IMG/VR virus record: IMGVR_UViG_3300042691_015359
Location: 1-30,076 of that record
Length of the DNA stretch: 30,076 nt
Strand: one strand, 5' to 3'
Source: a virus
Below, piece after piece: positions 15,106 through 22,358 of this stretch (position 1 is the first letter of the stretch; every line of letters starts with the position of its first letter). A model generated the notes under the pieces. The model had not been told where the DNA came from. It worked only from the letters and a program-made list of their open reading frames with translations, and made no database searches. Made by a program: the position numbers and the translations under genes.

Positions 15106-17069
15106 CTGTTCTTTGGTGCGACTTTGAGACGCGCAGCCGCTGCGACTTGCGCAGCCGCGGCGTCTACAACTACGCGATGGACGCCAGCACCGACGTGCTG
15201 TGCATGTCCTACGCCTTCGACGATGACGACGTGCGGACGTGGACGCCTGACCAGCCGTTCCCGCAGGACGTGGCGCAGCACACCGGCCAGATACGCGCGC
15301 ACAACGCCGCGTTCGAGCGCCTGATCTTCTGGTACGTGCTCCAGACCGACTTCAAGCTGGAGCAGTTCTACTGCACCGCCGCCCAAGCCCGCGCCAACTG
15401 CGCGCCGGGCAGCCTCGAAGACGTGGGCCGCTTCGCTGGCGCAGGGATGCGCAAGGACCACCGCGGCAACCAACTCATTCGTCTGTTGTCCATCCCGCAG
15501 GCCGATGGCACGTTCCGCGAGGATGCTGACCTGATGGCCGAGATGGTCGCCTACTGCGAACAAGACGTGCGGGCGATGCGGGCGATCAGCAAGGCGCAGC
15601 GGGCGTTGTCGGCCGACGAATTGCACGACTATCATGTTAATGAGCGCGTCAACGACCGCGGTGTCCTGCTTGATAAACCTCTGGCTCTGGCGGCAGTGCG
15701 TTACGCAGAAGCGGAGGCTGTCGAGATACAGCAAATCGTACGCGAGGTTACTGACGGCGAGATCACGTCGGTTCGTAGTCCCAAGATGCGCAAGTGGGTG
15801 CTCGACCGCGTCGGCCCCCAAGCCCTGAAACTGGCCACGGTTCACAAGGACGGCGAGGCCAAGCTATCCATCGACAAGAACGTGCGCGCCAACCTGCTGG
15901 CGCTGGCAGAGGAAAACCCAGATGAAGTTCCGTCGGAAGTGGCCGAAGTCATCCAATGCGCCGACGACCTTTGGGCATCGTCAGTGGCGAAGTTCAGCCG
16001 TGCGGCGGCGCTGGCTGATGAGGAGGATAGCCGAGTTAGAGGCGCGTTCGTATTTGCAGGAGGTAGCGCTACTGGCCGTGCTTCGTCATTTGGACTTCAG
16101 GTTCACAACTTCCCCCGAAAGTGCGCCGCCGACCCAGCACTAGCCCGCGAGGCGATGGTGCGCGGACACCAGATCGTGCCCAAGTTCGGCCCCCGCGTCA
16201 CGGACGTGCTCAAGGGTATGCTGCGCCCAGCGCTGACGGCTGCGCCGGGCAAAGTGCTGGTGGTGGCCGACTGGGCCGCCATCGAGGCGCGGGTGACGCC
16301 GTGGGCGTCGAACACCAACAGCGGTGCGATGAAGCTGGACATCTTCGCCAAGGGCGAGGATGTCTACAAGCACAACGCCGCGGCGACCTTCCACGTCCCC
16401 TACGCCGAGGTCACGAAAGACCAACGCCAGATCGGCAAGGTGCAGGAGTTGGCCTGCGGGTTCGCCGGCGGCGTGGGCGCCTTCGCCGCAATGGGCCGCA
16501 TCTATAACGTTTTGCTGCCCGAGAGCGACGCGCGCCGCATGGTGGACGCATGGCGCCGGGCGAATAGCTGGTCGGTGCCCTACTGGTCGGCGCTGGAGCG
16601 GGCCTACTCGGCCGCCATGCGCAACCCCTACCACGAGTTCACTGCTGGCCGGATCACATATTTATTCGACAAACAGCACCTGTGGTATGCCCTGCCGAGC
16701 GGGCGTGTGCTATGCTACCCTTTCGCCCGCTTCGACGAGGAGGGCAACATCGCCTACGCGAAGGCGGCGTGGAAGCCGTCAGCCGACGCGAAGGAATGGC
16801 CGCGCGCCCGCTTGTGGCGCGGTCTGGCCTGCGAGAACATCACGCAAGCGGTGGCCAACGACCTGTTGCGCCACGCGCTGCGGCGTCTTGACAGCTTGGG
16901 GTTAGAAGTTGTATTAACAGTTCACGACGAAATTGTGTTAGAGGTTGACGAAAAGAAAGCAGATTGGGCGAAGGAACAGCTTGTAGAAGTCATGTGCACG
17001 CCGCCCGATTGGTGCTCTGGTCTCCCTCTAAACGCGGAAGCGGCTGTTATGGAAAGGTATGGGAAGTGA
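15102..17069 (+). CDS. Family A DNA polymerase with 3'-5' exonuclease
   Basis: This 655-residue enzyme copies the phage genome. Exonuclease motifs: Exo I D7-F-E9-T, Exo II around H67-N68, Exo III Y151-CEQ-D155. Polymerase motifs: the template-binding region RASSFGLQVHN (about 326-336), motif A VVADWAAIEAR with catalytic D390, motif B DQRQIGKVQELACGFAGGVG (440-459) with Lys446, motif C VLTVHDE with H608-D609-E610. The 5' nuclease domain of Pol I is absent, as usual in phages. ATG 15102 overlaps the upstream stop. Two stretches, about 16020-16110 and 16895-17066, switch to AT-richer codons, the second running into the homing endonuclease gene. Confidence 0.95.
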   Translation: MTVLWCDFETRSRCDLRSRGVYNYAMDASTDVLCMSYAFDDDDVRTWTPDQPFPQDVAQHTGQIRAHNAAFERLIFWYVLQTDFKLEQFYCTAAQARANCAPGSLEDVGRFAGAGMRKDHRGNQLIRLLSIPQADGTFREDADLMAEMVAYCEQDVRAMRAISKAQRALSADELHDYHVNERVNDRGVLLDKPLALAAVRYAEAEAVEIQQIVREVTDGEITSVRSPKMRKWVLDRVGPQALKLATVHKDGEAKLSIDKNVRANLLALAEENPDEVPSEVAEVIQCADDLWASSVAKFSRAAALADEEDSRVRGAFVFAGGSATGRASSFGLQVHNFPRKCAADPALAREAMVRGHQIVPKFGPRVTDVLKGMLRPALTAAPGKVLVVADWAAIEARVTPWASNTNSGAMKLDIFAKGEDVYKHNAAATFHVPYAEVTKDQRQIGKVQELACGFAGGVGAFAAMGRIYNVLLPESDARRMVDAWRRANSWSVPYWSALERAYSAAMRNPYHEFTAGRITYLFDKQHLWYALPSGRVLCYPFARFDEEGNIAYAKAAWKPSADAKEWPRARLWRGLACENITQAVANDLLRHALRRLDSLGLEVVLTVHDEIVLEVDEKKADWAKEQLVEVMCTPPDWCSGLPLNAEAAVMERYGK

Positions 17070-17584
17070 ATTGGAAAGCCGTACCTGAATGGCCGCGCTA
17101 TGATGTGAGCGATACTGGTCTTGTGCGGTCGCGCGACATGGTCGTCGGGGCCAGAGGTGGTAAGACTGCTGTCCGTAAAGGTCGCATTTTGGCGGCTGCT
17201 AGAGCGTCGAATGGCTATTGGGTTGTCACTGTGACTGACGGCAAGCGCCGTCAACAAGCCGCTGTGCACCGGCTAGTCGCGACGGCGTTTCATGGCGCGC
17301 CGCCGCATTCTGGCGCGCACGTTTTGCACAGCGACGGCGATAAAGATAACAACGCAGCGTGTAATTTGCGTTGGGGTACGCCGGCCGACAACCATGCCGA
17401 TACGGAAAAGCATGGCCGCCGCCGCAAAGGCGAAGCCCATCCGTACGCAAAACTGAACGAAGCTGCGGTGCGTCATATTCGTGGTTCGGCTGCCGACGCC
17501 AGCGAATTAGCGGGCGCCTATAGCGTAACTCGCGAACATATCTGGGCCATACGCAAAAATCGCGTCTGGCGCCACGTCAATTGA
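17066..17584 (+). CDS. NUMOD4-HNH homing endonuclease (free-standing)
   Basis: The product has 172 residues. NUMOD4 at the N-terminus (WKAVPEWPRYDVSDTGLVRS, residues 3-22), then an HNH core: H68 in AVHRLVATAF, H88 in VLHSDGDKDNN, N100 in NLRWGTPADN. The C-terminus (AYAKL-like EAHPYAKLNEAAVRHIRG and YSVTREHIWAIRKNRVWRHV) is a helical DNA-binding module like those in other NUMOD endonucleases. Such enzymes cut a site in related phage genomes so that their own gene is copied in. The GTG start overlaps the polymerase stop (GTGA). Codons are less GC-rich than those of the primase that follows. Confidence 0.9.
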   Translation: MNWKAVPEWPRYDVSDTGLVRSRDMVVGARGGKTAVRKGRILAAARASNGYWVVTVTDGKRRQQAAVHRLVATAFHGAPPHSGAHVLHSDGDKDNNAACNLRWGTPADNHADTEKHGRRRKGEAHPYAKLNEAAVRHIRGSAADASELAGAYSVTREHIWAIRKNRVWRHVN

Positions 17585-17601
17585 ACAGGAAGGGAAACGC
17601 G

Positions 17602-19941
17602 ATGAGTGAGGATCGCACGACGTTTATCGACTACATCATAGGGCTGGGCGACGTGGACGGCGAGACCGCCCTGCTGGTGCGGCAGAAGCCGAAGAAGGAT
17701 GGTGAGGGCAACATCATCTACCACGGCGACGGAGCGCCGAAGTCCACCTTCCTGTTCCACCTGCCGCACACTGCGCGCATGAAAGACGGCGAGGCGTGGT
17801 ATATCAACACCGGCTCGTTCATCATCGACCGCTTCCCCGAAGGCAAGCCGAGCGCCAAGCGCGAGCACTGCGAATACGTCCTGTTCATGATGCTGGACGA
17901 CATTGGCACGAAGTCGAAAGAGCCGACGCTCCCGCCGACGTGGGTCATGGAGACGAGCGCCGGATCGTTCCAGTGGGGATACGCCTTCAGCGAGCAGCCT
18001 ACCAAGCACGAGTTTACGGCGGCCATCAAGGCCATTGCCGAGGCGGGCTACACCGACCCCGGCGCGACCAACGCGGTGCGCAACTGCCGCATCCCCGGCA
18101 GCGTCAACCTGAAGCGGGGCCGGAACAACTTCGAGGCGCGGCTGGTCGAGTTCCACCCTGAGCGCGAATACACACTGGCCGAGATTTGCGAGGCGCTGGG
18201 CGTCGAGCCTGCCGAGGCGGACACGGCCGAGCACCGCAGCATCGCCATCCGCGACACCGGCGGCGACACTGTCCTGCAATGGCTGTCCGACAACAATCTG
18301 GTGCTGACCAAGGTCAATAACGAAGGCTGGTGCGGCGTGGTCTGCCCCAACCATGCCGAGCACAGCGACGGCAACATCGAGGGCCGCTACAAACCGCTGG
18401 ATCGTTCCTACTGCTGCTACCACGGCCATTGCCAGCACATCGACAGCCGCACGTTCCTTGAGTGGGTGGCCGAGAACGACGGGCCGAAGGTGACGCCGGG
18501 TCTGCGCGAGGAATTGCTGACCGAGCGGCTGCGGCTGATGAGCGAGAAAATCCAGCCGACCGAAGCCTTCCCCGACGAGGCGGCGGCTATCGTGCGTGAG
18601 GTCGAGCGCAAGGAAGCTGGTCGGCTGGAGCGTTCGGAGTGGTTCGAGCGCTTCGCCTACATCCAGTCGGATGATGCCTACTTCGACATGGTGACGCGGC
18701 GGGAGGTGGCGCGGGGCGTGTTCAACGCGCTGTTCCGTCACGTCGATTGCCGGTCGGTGCACAACAAGAAGAAGGCCGTGCAGGCGTCCACCTATTTCGA
18801 CGAGCGCCGCCAAGAGTATGGCGCGAAGGCGCTGATCGGCGTGACGTTCGCGCCGGGCGAGGACGTGCTGGTCGCGCGTGACGGGCTGGTCTACGGCAAC
18901 CGCTGGGTCAATCACCGCCCCGACATGAGCGGTTCGGACGCGATGTCCGACGCGGATGTGGAGCGTTGGCTGGATCACTGCCGCGTGCTGGTGCCAAACG
19001 AGAAAGAGTTGGCGCACGTGCTGGACGTTATGGCGTTCAAGGTGCAGCGCCCGAATGTGAAGATCAATCATGCGGTGCTGCACGGCGGTGACGAGGGGTC
19101 GGGCAAGGACACCATGTGGGCACCCTTCCTGTGGGCCATTGGCGGCCAGCATCAGCACAATCGGTCGATCATCGAGACGGGCGGGCTGGACAGTCAGTGG
19201 GGCTATGGCCTCGAAGCCGAAGTGGTCATCCTGAACGAGTTGAAGGAACCCGAGGCACGCGAGCGCCGCGCGCTGGCCAACAAGCTGAAGCCGATCATCG
19301 CCGCGCCGCCCGAGACGATCACCATCAACCGCAAGGGGCTGCACCCCTATGAGATGCTGAACCGCTTGCAGGTGATCGCATTCACCAACGACCCGCTCCC
19401 CATCACCATCCCGACGCAGGATCGCCGCTGGTTCTGTCTGTGGTCGCACGCGCCGCGCATGGCCGAGGAAGCAGGCCCAGCGCTGTGGGCGTGGTATAAG
19501 CAGGGCGGCTTTGAAAAGGTCGCTGCGTGGCTCTGGCAGCGCGACGTGAGCCGGTTCAACCCGGCCGCTGCGCCGCCCGTCACCGAATGGAAACTCAACA
19601 TGGTCGAACACGGCCTGTCGGTCGCGGAAAGCTACTTGGTCGATATGCTGCGCGCACGCACGGGCGTGTTTGCGCGGGGCGTTATCGGTGGGCCATTCCA
19701 CAAGGTATGCGACACCATCGCGGGCAGCCTTCCGGCAGGCACGAAGGTGCCGCAGGCGGCACTGCTGCACGCCTTTAAGGAAGCGGGCTGGATTGATTGC
19801 GGTCGGATTGCGTCGGTCGAATACGCGACCAAGAAGCAGATTTACGCTGCGCCGGACGCGCTGGCAGCCCACAGCAAGAGCGATTTGCGCCGCATGGTGG
19901 AACATGTTGCACCGCCCGAAGATGGTGTGGTAAAGACCTGA
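17602..19941 (+). CDS. Primase-helicase (RepB/AEP-like N-terminus, DUF5906/D5-like SF3 helicase)
   Basis: The product has 779 residues; ATG 17602 has AGGAAGGG upstream. Residues 1-200 look like a RepB-type archaeo-eukaryotic primase: LFMMLDD (94-100) and the signature NCRIPGSVNLK (161-171). Residues 248-277 carry a Cys/His zinc-binding set (C248, H251, C271, C272, H274, C277). The C-terminal helicase has Walker A HGGDEGSGKDT (494-504), Walker B-like VVILNELKE (541-549), a sensor FTND (594-597) and DRRWF arginines. It would unwind DNA and make primers for the adjacent polymerase. It is the last gene before the two-way terminator. Confidence 0.9.
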   Translation: MSEDRTTFIDYIIGLGDVDGETALLVRQKPKKDGEGNIIYHGDGAPKSTFLFHLPHTARMKDGEAWYINTGSFIIDRFPEGKPSAKREHCEYVLFMMLDDIGTKSKEPTLPPTWVMETSAGSFQWGYAFSEQPTKHEFTAAIKAIAEAGYTDPGATNAVRNCRIPGSVNLKRGRNNFEARLVEFHPEREYTLAEICEALGVEPAEADTAEHRSIAIRDTGGDTVLQWLSDNNLVLTKVNNEGWCGVVCPNHAEHSDGNIEGRYKPLDRSYCCYHGHCQHIDSRTFLEWVAENDGPKVTPGLREELLTERLRLMSEKIQPTEAFPDEAAAIVREVERKEAGRLERSEWFERFAYIQSDDAYFDMVTRREVARGVFNALFRHVDCRSVHNKKKAVQASTYFDERRQEYGAKALIGVTFAPGEDVLVARDGLVYGNRWVNHRPDMSGSDAMSDADVERWLDHCRVLVPNEKELAHVLDVMAFKVQRPNVKINHAVLHGGDEGSGKDTMWAPFLWAIGGQHQHNRSIIETGGLDSQWGYGLEAEVVILNELKEPEARERRALANKLKPIIAAPPETITINRKGLHPYEMLNRLQVIAFTNDPLPITIPTQDRRWFCLWSHAPRMAEEAGPALWAWYKQGGFEKVAAWLWQRDVSRFNPAAAPPVTEWKLNMVEHGLSVAESYLVDMLRARTGVFARGVIGGPFHKVCDTIAGSLPAGTKVPQAALLHAFKEAGWIDCGRIASVEYATKKQIYAAPDALAAHSKSDLRRMVEHVAPPEDGVVKT

Positions 19942-19970
19942 CGTCAGTTTGCTCCTGACTTCAGCATAAA

Positions 19971-20013
19971 GCCCCCTGCGGTATGGCCTCACTCCACACC
20001 GCAGGGGGCTTTT
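19971..20013. terminator. Bidirectional intrinsic terminator between convergent operons
   Basis: GCCCCCTGCGGT (19971-19982) pairs perfectly over 12 bp with ACCGCAGGGGGC (19998-20009), with a 15-base loop. TTTTCTTT follows on the plus strand, and on the minus strand the hairpin is followed by TTTATGC. It sits 30 bases past the primase-helicase stop and 3 bases beyond the end of the first minus-strand gene, so it can stop transcription from both sides. Confidence 0.9.
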
Positions 20014-20015
20014 CT

Positions 20016-20207
20016 TTATTCAACGCGGGTGATGGTCGTCACGCCTTCGATGGTGCGGCACTGGTAGAAGCGCCCTGTGCGGATGCCGTATTGGCTGGCG
20101 TTGCGGCAGATACGCTTGACGTCGGCGCTGGTGGGCGCTGGCAGTTGCACCACGTCGCCAAGGTTCATTGCGTGAAAGGGATAGGTCGGCGGTCGTCCTA
20201 CGGGCAT
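20016..20207 (-). CDS. Small hypothetical protein, terminal gene of the minus-strand small-gene operon
   Basis: The product has 63 residues. Basic and polar, with VVQLPAPTSADVKRICRNAS followed by QYGIRTGRFYQCRTIEGVTT. The middle can form a helix-turn-helix-like pair and similar short proteins occur in other phages of alphaproteobacteria, but I assign no function. The ATG overlaps the end of the upstream gene by 10 bases. Two Cys are spaced widely. The stop is directly before the two-way terminator, marking it as the operon end. Confidence 0.72.
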   Translation of the reverse strand: MPVGRPPTYPFHAMNLGDVVQLPAPTSADVKRICRNASQYGIRTGRFYQCRTIEGVTTITRVE

Positions 20208-20389
20208 AGCTGGATCGCCTCCACGTCGTCGATGCGCGCGACCGCGCGGCGTTTGTCGCGCACGAGGCGGCGCTTGGCGATAGCTACCGCTTGGCGCGGG
20301 TCGGGTGCACGTGTGCGGATCGATGTCGTCCGGCGGTGGCCGAAGGGCGTGTAATAGGTCACGCGGCAGAAATAGTCGAAGTCGGGCAC
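20198..20389 (-). CDS. Small basic hypothetical protein
   Basis: The product has 63 residues from a GTG start supported by AGGGAG upstream. It has a strand-like start (FDYFCRVTYYTPFGHRRTTS) and a basic helix (PRQAVAIAKRRLVRDKRRAV) followed by an acidic end. This beta-beta-helix layout with many Arg suggests nucleic acid binding, but no family is recognised. It overlaps both neighbours (31 bases of the upstream gene, 10 of the downstream one). A longer open frame extends upstream but covers other better supported genes. Confidence 0.6.
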   Translation of the reverse strand: MPDFDYFCRVTYYTPFGHRRTTSIRTRAPDPRQAVAIAKRRLVRDKRRAVARIDDVEAIQLCP

Positions 20390-20529
20390 GGGGTTTGCTC
20401 CCTCTGTTTCAGCTTGGGCTTGGACTGGCAGTCGGCGCGCAGGCACGAGCGCACGCCAGCCGGGGCGATGATGGCGCGGCAGTGGTCGCACCATATCGCG
20501 CGGGGGTGGGGCTTGAGTTGACGGGTCAC
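20359..20529 (-). CDS. Zinc-ribbon microprotein
   Basis: The product has 56 residues; GTG start overlapping the upstream TGA (GTGA). It contains WCDHCRAII (C14-x2-C17) and SCLRADC (C29-x4-C34), a CxxC...CxxxxC pair able to bind one zinc ion, with His16 nearby. The rest is basic (KPKLKQREQ). Small zinc ribbons of this kind in phage early regions often bind nucleic acid or host RNA polymerase, but nothing here shows which. The 3' end overlaps the next gene by 31 bases, so the exact C-terminus deserves caution. Confidence 0.55.
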   Translation of the reverse strand: MTRQLKPHPRAIWCDHCRAIIAPAGVRSCLRADCQSKPKLKQREQTPCPTSTISAA

Positions 20530-20729
20530 AGCAGCCCCCTAATCTCGCAGGCGCGTCGCAGGTGTTCGGGTGCTGTGCCCCAGACATGGCCTGCGCGGTC
20601 GTATGAGCGGCATAGGGCGCGCAGATGGGTTTCTGAGGCCCTGAGGGCCTGCCGCAGCCGTTCGTGTTCCTGTAGGGCCTGAGCGGCCTCTCTGAGCACG
20701 TCAATGTCCGTTAGGGTGTTCGTATACAT
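20526..20729 (-). CDS. Small coiled-coil hypothetical protein
   Basis: The product has 67 residues from ATG 20729 (a GTG one codon upstream is possible). Helical with heptad-like leucines (DVLREAAQALQEHERLRQAL, RASETHLRALC) and a C-terminal WGTAPEHLRRACEIRG. It is coupled to both neighbours: TGATG with the gene upstream and GTGA with the gene downstream. Function unknown. Confidence 0.68.
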   Translation of the reverse strand: MYTNTLTDIDVLREAAQALQEHERLRQALRASETHLRALCRSYDRAGHVWGTAPEHLRRACEIRGLL

Positions 20730-20854
20730 CACCAGTCGTCCTCCTCATCAATCAGTTCTGGCATGTGCTCACGCAGCCATGCGCGGCGGCGGCACTCGGC
20801 CATGTATTCCGCTTGCTTGTCTGCCCATTTGGCGAGGTAGCTGGCGGGGGTCAT
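20729..20854 (-). CDS. 41-residue protein with SYLxKWxxxQAxY motif
   Basis: A very short gene starting MTPASYLAKWADKQAEYMAE and ending in an acidic tail (DEEDDW). The ATG overlaps the upstream stop (ATGA) and its stop overlaps the next ATG (TGATG), so it fits a tightly coupled operon. Its N-terminal half matches the small gene at 21349-21471 (SYLTKWNERQADY), showing two related copies. Function unknown. Confidence 0.6.
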   Translation of the reverse strand: MTPASYLAKWADKQAEYMAECRRRAWLREHMPELIDEEDDW

Positions 20855-21057
20855 TTGGAAGCCCTAAGTTTATCGGTCGTTTGCACAGTGCCGTAGCCGA
20901 AGCCGTTGCCGTAGCCGTAGCCGTCGCCGTAGCCGTAGCCGTTGCCGTTGCCGTAGCCGTCGCCGTAGCCGTAGCCGTTGCCGTTGCCGTTGCCGTAGCC
21001 GTTGCCGTAGCCGTTGCCGTTGCCGTAGCCGACCGGCATGAAGTTAGGGGCCGTCAC
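20851..21057 (-). CDS. Gly-Tyr-Asn low-complexity repeat protein
   Basis: The product has 68 residues. A short head (MTAPNFMPV) and tail (TVQTTDKLRASK) flank residues 10-56 made almost only of GYG, GNG and GDG steps. This composition predicts a disordered or glycine-loop protein, similar in style to sequences that phase-separate or stick to surfaces. It is translationally coupled to both neighbours (ATGA at its end; ATG 4 bases inside the upstream gene). Coding use of this strand is supported by the operon overlaps; the opposite strand reads as an Ala-Val repeat and lacks such support. Function unknown. Confidence 0.65.
   Translation of the reverse strand: MTAPNFMPVGYGNGNGYGNGYGNGNGNGYGYGDGYGNGNGYGYGDGYGYGNGFGYGTVQTTDKLRASK
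20890..21030. repeat. Hexanucleotide repeat tract (GCCGTA/GCCGTT/GCCGTC)
   Basis: About 140 bases made of 23 or so consecutive units of the form GCCGTN, with N mainly A or T and sometimes C. On the minus strand they encode the Gly-Tyr/Asn/Asp steps. The third-variable pattern keeps glycine at every other codon, so the reading frame is under selection or the tract expanded by slippage recently. Confidence 0.9.
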
Positions 21058-21356
21058 AGCCCCCAGCCTTCCTTGACGGGAACGCAGAACACTTCAGCGC
21101 CCGCCGGAATGTCAACGTCTGCGACGGGGCGCAGGTCGGCATTAGCCTTCTTCGGGTCTGCGATCATGCCCGCAAAGCCGAGGCTCTCCCACTTGAAAAC
21201 GTGCAGGGCGTTGGTCAGCAGGATGCGACCATTCTCACGGGTCACATCGCCCGCAAAAATCCAGCCGCGATCCACAACCACCACGGCGCGGGGGCCAGCG
21301 GGCTTGCTATTGGCGGGGACGTAGTCAATTCCGTTGATCGTAATCTTATCAGTCAT
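21054..21356 (-). CDS. Conserved phage hypothetical protein (possible DUF6948)
   Basis: The product has 100 residues: MTDKITINGIDYVPANSKPA at the start, a core RAVVVVDRGWIFAGDVTREN, then VFKWESLGFAGMIADPKKAN and an end EVFCVPVKEGWGL. The VVVVDRGWIFAGD core is familiar from small phage proteins, which I believe belong to DUF6948, without known function. The beta-rich pattern suggests a compact barrel. The start overlaps the upstream gene by 8 bases and the stop overlaps the next start. AAGGAGGAAAAC precedes the ATG, a strong ribosome site. Confidence 0.75.
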   Translation of the reverse strand: MTDKITINGIDYVPANSKPAGPRAVVVVDRGWIFAGDVTRENGRILLTNALHVFKWESLGFAGMIADPKKANADLRPVADVDIPAGAEVFCVPVKEGWGL

Positions 21357-21471
21357 TGTTTTCCTCCTTGATTGTGTAGTCGGCTTGTCGTTCGTTCCAT
21401 TTGGTTAGGTAGCTGTCGGAGATCATTTGCGCCGCCAGAACCCGCGCGTATTGGCTAAAGCCCCCGTTCAT
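21349..21471 (-). CDS. 40-residue protein with SYLxKWxxxQAxY motif (second copy)
   Basis: The protein begins MNGGFSQYARVLAAQMISDS and continues with YLTKWNERQADYTIKEENND. ATG 21471 overlaps the upstream stop (ATGA); an internal ATG (residue 16) is the alternative and would line up with the start of the related gene at 20729-20854. The shared motif is SYL-x-K-W-x3-QA-x-Y. Function unknown. Confidence 0.58.
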   Translation of the reverse strand: MNGGFSQYARVLAAQMISDSYLTKWNERQADYTIKEENND

Positions 21472-21632
21472 GACAGCCACCGCCACAGCAGCGCGCCGAT
21501 CACAATCCAGAAGGCGGCGCTGCCGCACAAGATCACGCGCCATGCCATCGCAGCCTCGCGGTCGAATGGCGGGTCGGGCGGCTCGTCCGGCGGCGGCAGG
21601 GGGCGGTGCGGGCGCGGTGGTCGGTCAGTCAT
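21468..21632 (-). CDS. Proline-rich single-pass membrane microprotein
   Basis: The product has 54 residues. The N-terminal half is Pro/Arg/Asp-rich (MTDRPPRPHRPLPPPDEPPD) and the C-terminal half is a membrane helix (AWRVILCGSAAFWIVIGALL) ending WRWLS. This tail-anchor-like layout would place the proline-rich part in the cytoplasm. It overlaps the start of the downstream gene (ATGA) and the end of the upstream micropeptide. Possible roles are superinfection exclusion or host membrane interference; this is speculation. Confidence 0.6.
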   Translation of the reverse strand: MTDRPPRPHRPLPPPDEPPDPPFDREAAMAWRVILCGSAAFWIVIGALLWRWLS

Positions 21633-21693
21633 CGTTAGTTTCCCATGCGAGCGCCAGCGCGGCGAGCGCCAGCCCAAAGACAAAGGCCATCAT
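21625..21693 (-). CDS. 22-residue hydrophobic micropeptide
   Basis: The protein reads MMAFVFGLALAALALAWETN plus DD. It is one hydrophobic helix with an acidic tail. The ATG overlaps the upstream gene's stop (ATGATGG) and its stop lies 8 bases inside the next gene, filling the gap between two coupled genes exactly. Its size makes it uncertain; the seamless overlaps on both sides are the main support. Confidence 0.42.
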   Translation of the reverse strand: MMAFVFGLALAALALAWETNDD

Positions 21694-21932
21694 GCGGCGT
21701 TGTCTGCGTCGTAAAAGGCTTTGAGTTCGGCCATCAGCAGGTCAACGCGCTGGTCGAGTTCATCGACTATCGCGCGCAGGTCGATATTCTCGGCCTCTGC
21801 GTTCTCCAATTCTTCCAGCCGCTCGCCCAGGGCGATTGCCAATTCATTCGGGCAATCGCGCGCGGCTTCGATCAGGGTGCGGGTCGAAAGCGCGCGCCAG
21901 TCGGTGCGGTCAAGGGTGGGTCGATAGGTCAT
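21690..21932 (-). CDS. Small coiled-coil hypothetical protein
   Basis: The product has 80 residues. After MTYRPTLDRTDWRALSTRTL comes a helical acidic region (ALGERLEELENAEAENIDLR, AIVDELDQRVDLLMAELKAF), a likely coiled coil. The start overlaps the upstream stop by 4 bases. Small acidic helical proteins of phage early regions often inhibit host enzymes, but no family is recognised here. Confidence 0.68.
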   Translation of the reverse strand: MTYRPTLDRTDWRALSTRTLIEAARDCPNELAIALGERLEELENAEAENIDLRAIVDELDQRVDLLMAELKAFYDADNAA

Positions 21933-22147
21933 GCGTCGGTTTCCTCTTCATAATGGCTTTTGACCATGTCGAGCACGAGCGAAACGCTCGCCTGCCCCTC
22001 GTAAGTGTCGAGCAGGTGCAACAGATCGGTAATTAGGTCGGTGATGTCTTCATCGGGCGCGTTGAGCGTTCCACGGGCGTTGCAGTAGGCGTTGAGCGCC
22101 TCGCCCGCGAGGTAGACGCGCTGTTCGTGTGCGTCGGTGTCAGTCAT
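21929..22147 (-). CDS. Small acidic helical hypothetical protein
   Basis: The product has 72 residues from ATG 22147, supported by AAGGA upstream; the frame is open further but covers the neighbouring gene. It is acidic and helical (DEDITDLITDLLHLLDTYEG, SLVLDMVKSHYEEETDA). It overlaps the upstream gene by 8 bases and the downstream one by 4. Function unknown. Confidence 0.68.
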   Translation of the reverse strand: MTDTDAHEQRVYLAGEALNAYCNARGTLNAPDEDITDLITDLLHLLDTYEGQASVSLVLDMVKSHYEEETDA

Positions 22148-22358
22148 TGGGAATTCCTTGTGCTTTATTAAGCGCGGCGTCCGCTTGCGCGTGCAGTTTG
22201 TCCAACAAGCACCAAGCGCTCGGCGGTGCGTAGCCATGCACGGCGAGCGCGTGCGTCCATGTGGCGAGGTCATCCAGCGCGGTGAACAGGTCGGTCAATG
22301 CGTCCGCCTGCAAGCGCGCCACTTCGACGTATAGCTTTAGCTGTTTATTGTCCGTCAT
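22140..22358 (-). CDS. Small helical hypothetical protein
   Basis: The product has 72 residues: MTDNKQLKLYVEVARLQADA, LTDLFTALDDLATWTHALAV and SAWCLLDKLHAQADAALNKA. All helical, amphipathic, no motif. The start overlaps the upstream stop by 4 bases; the stop lies 8 bases inside the next gene. Function unknown. Confidence 0.68.
   Translation of the reverse strand: MTDNKQLKLYVEVARLQADALTDLFTALDDLATWTHALAVHGYAPPSAWCLLDKLHAQADAALNKAQGIPND

Noticed and set aside
17518-19992. 824-residue minus-strand open frame
   Set aside because: Antisense to the primase-helicase, which has all family motifs; composition (Arg, His, Leu-rich) is typical of an antisense shadow in GC-rich DNA.
20704-21324. Long plus-strand frame containing a poly-AV stretch over the hexanucleotide tract
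   Set aside because: It runs antisense to several coupled minus-strand genes, its AV run is the automatic reverse reading of the repeats, and its start has no supporting overlap or operon context.
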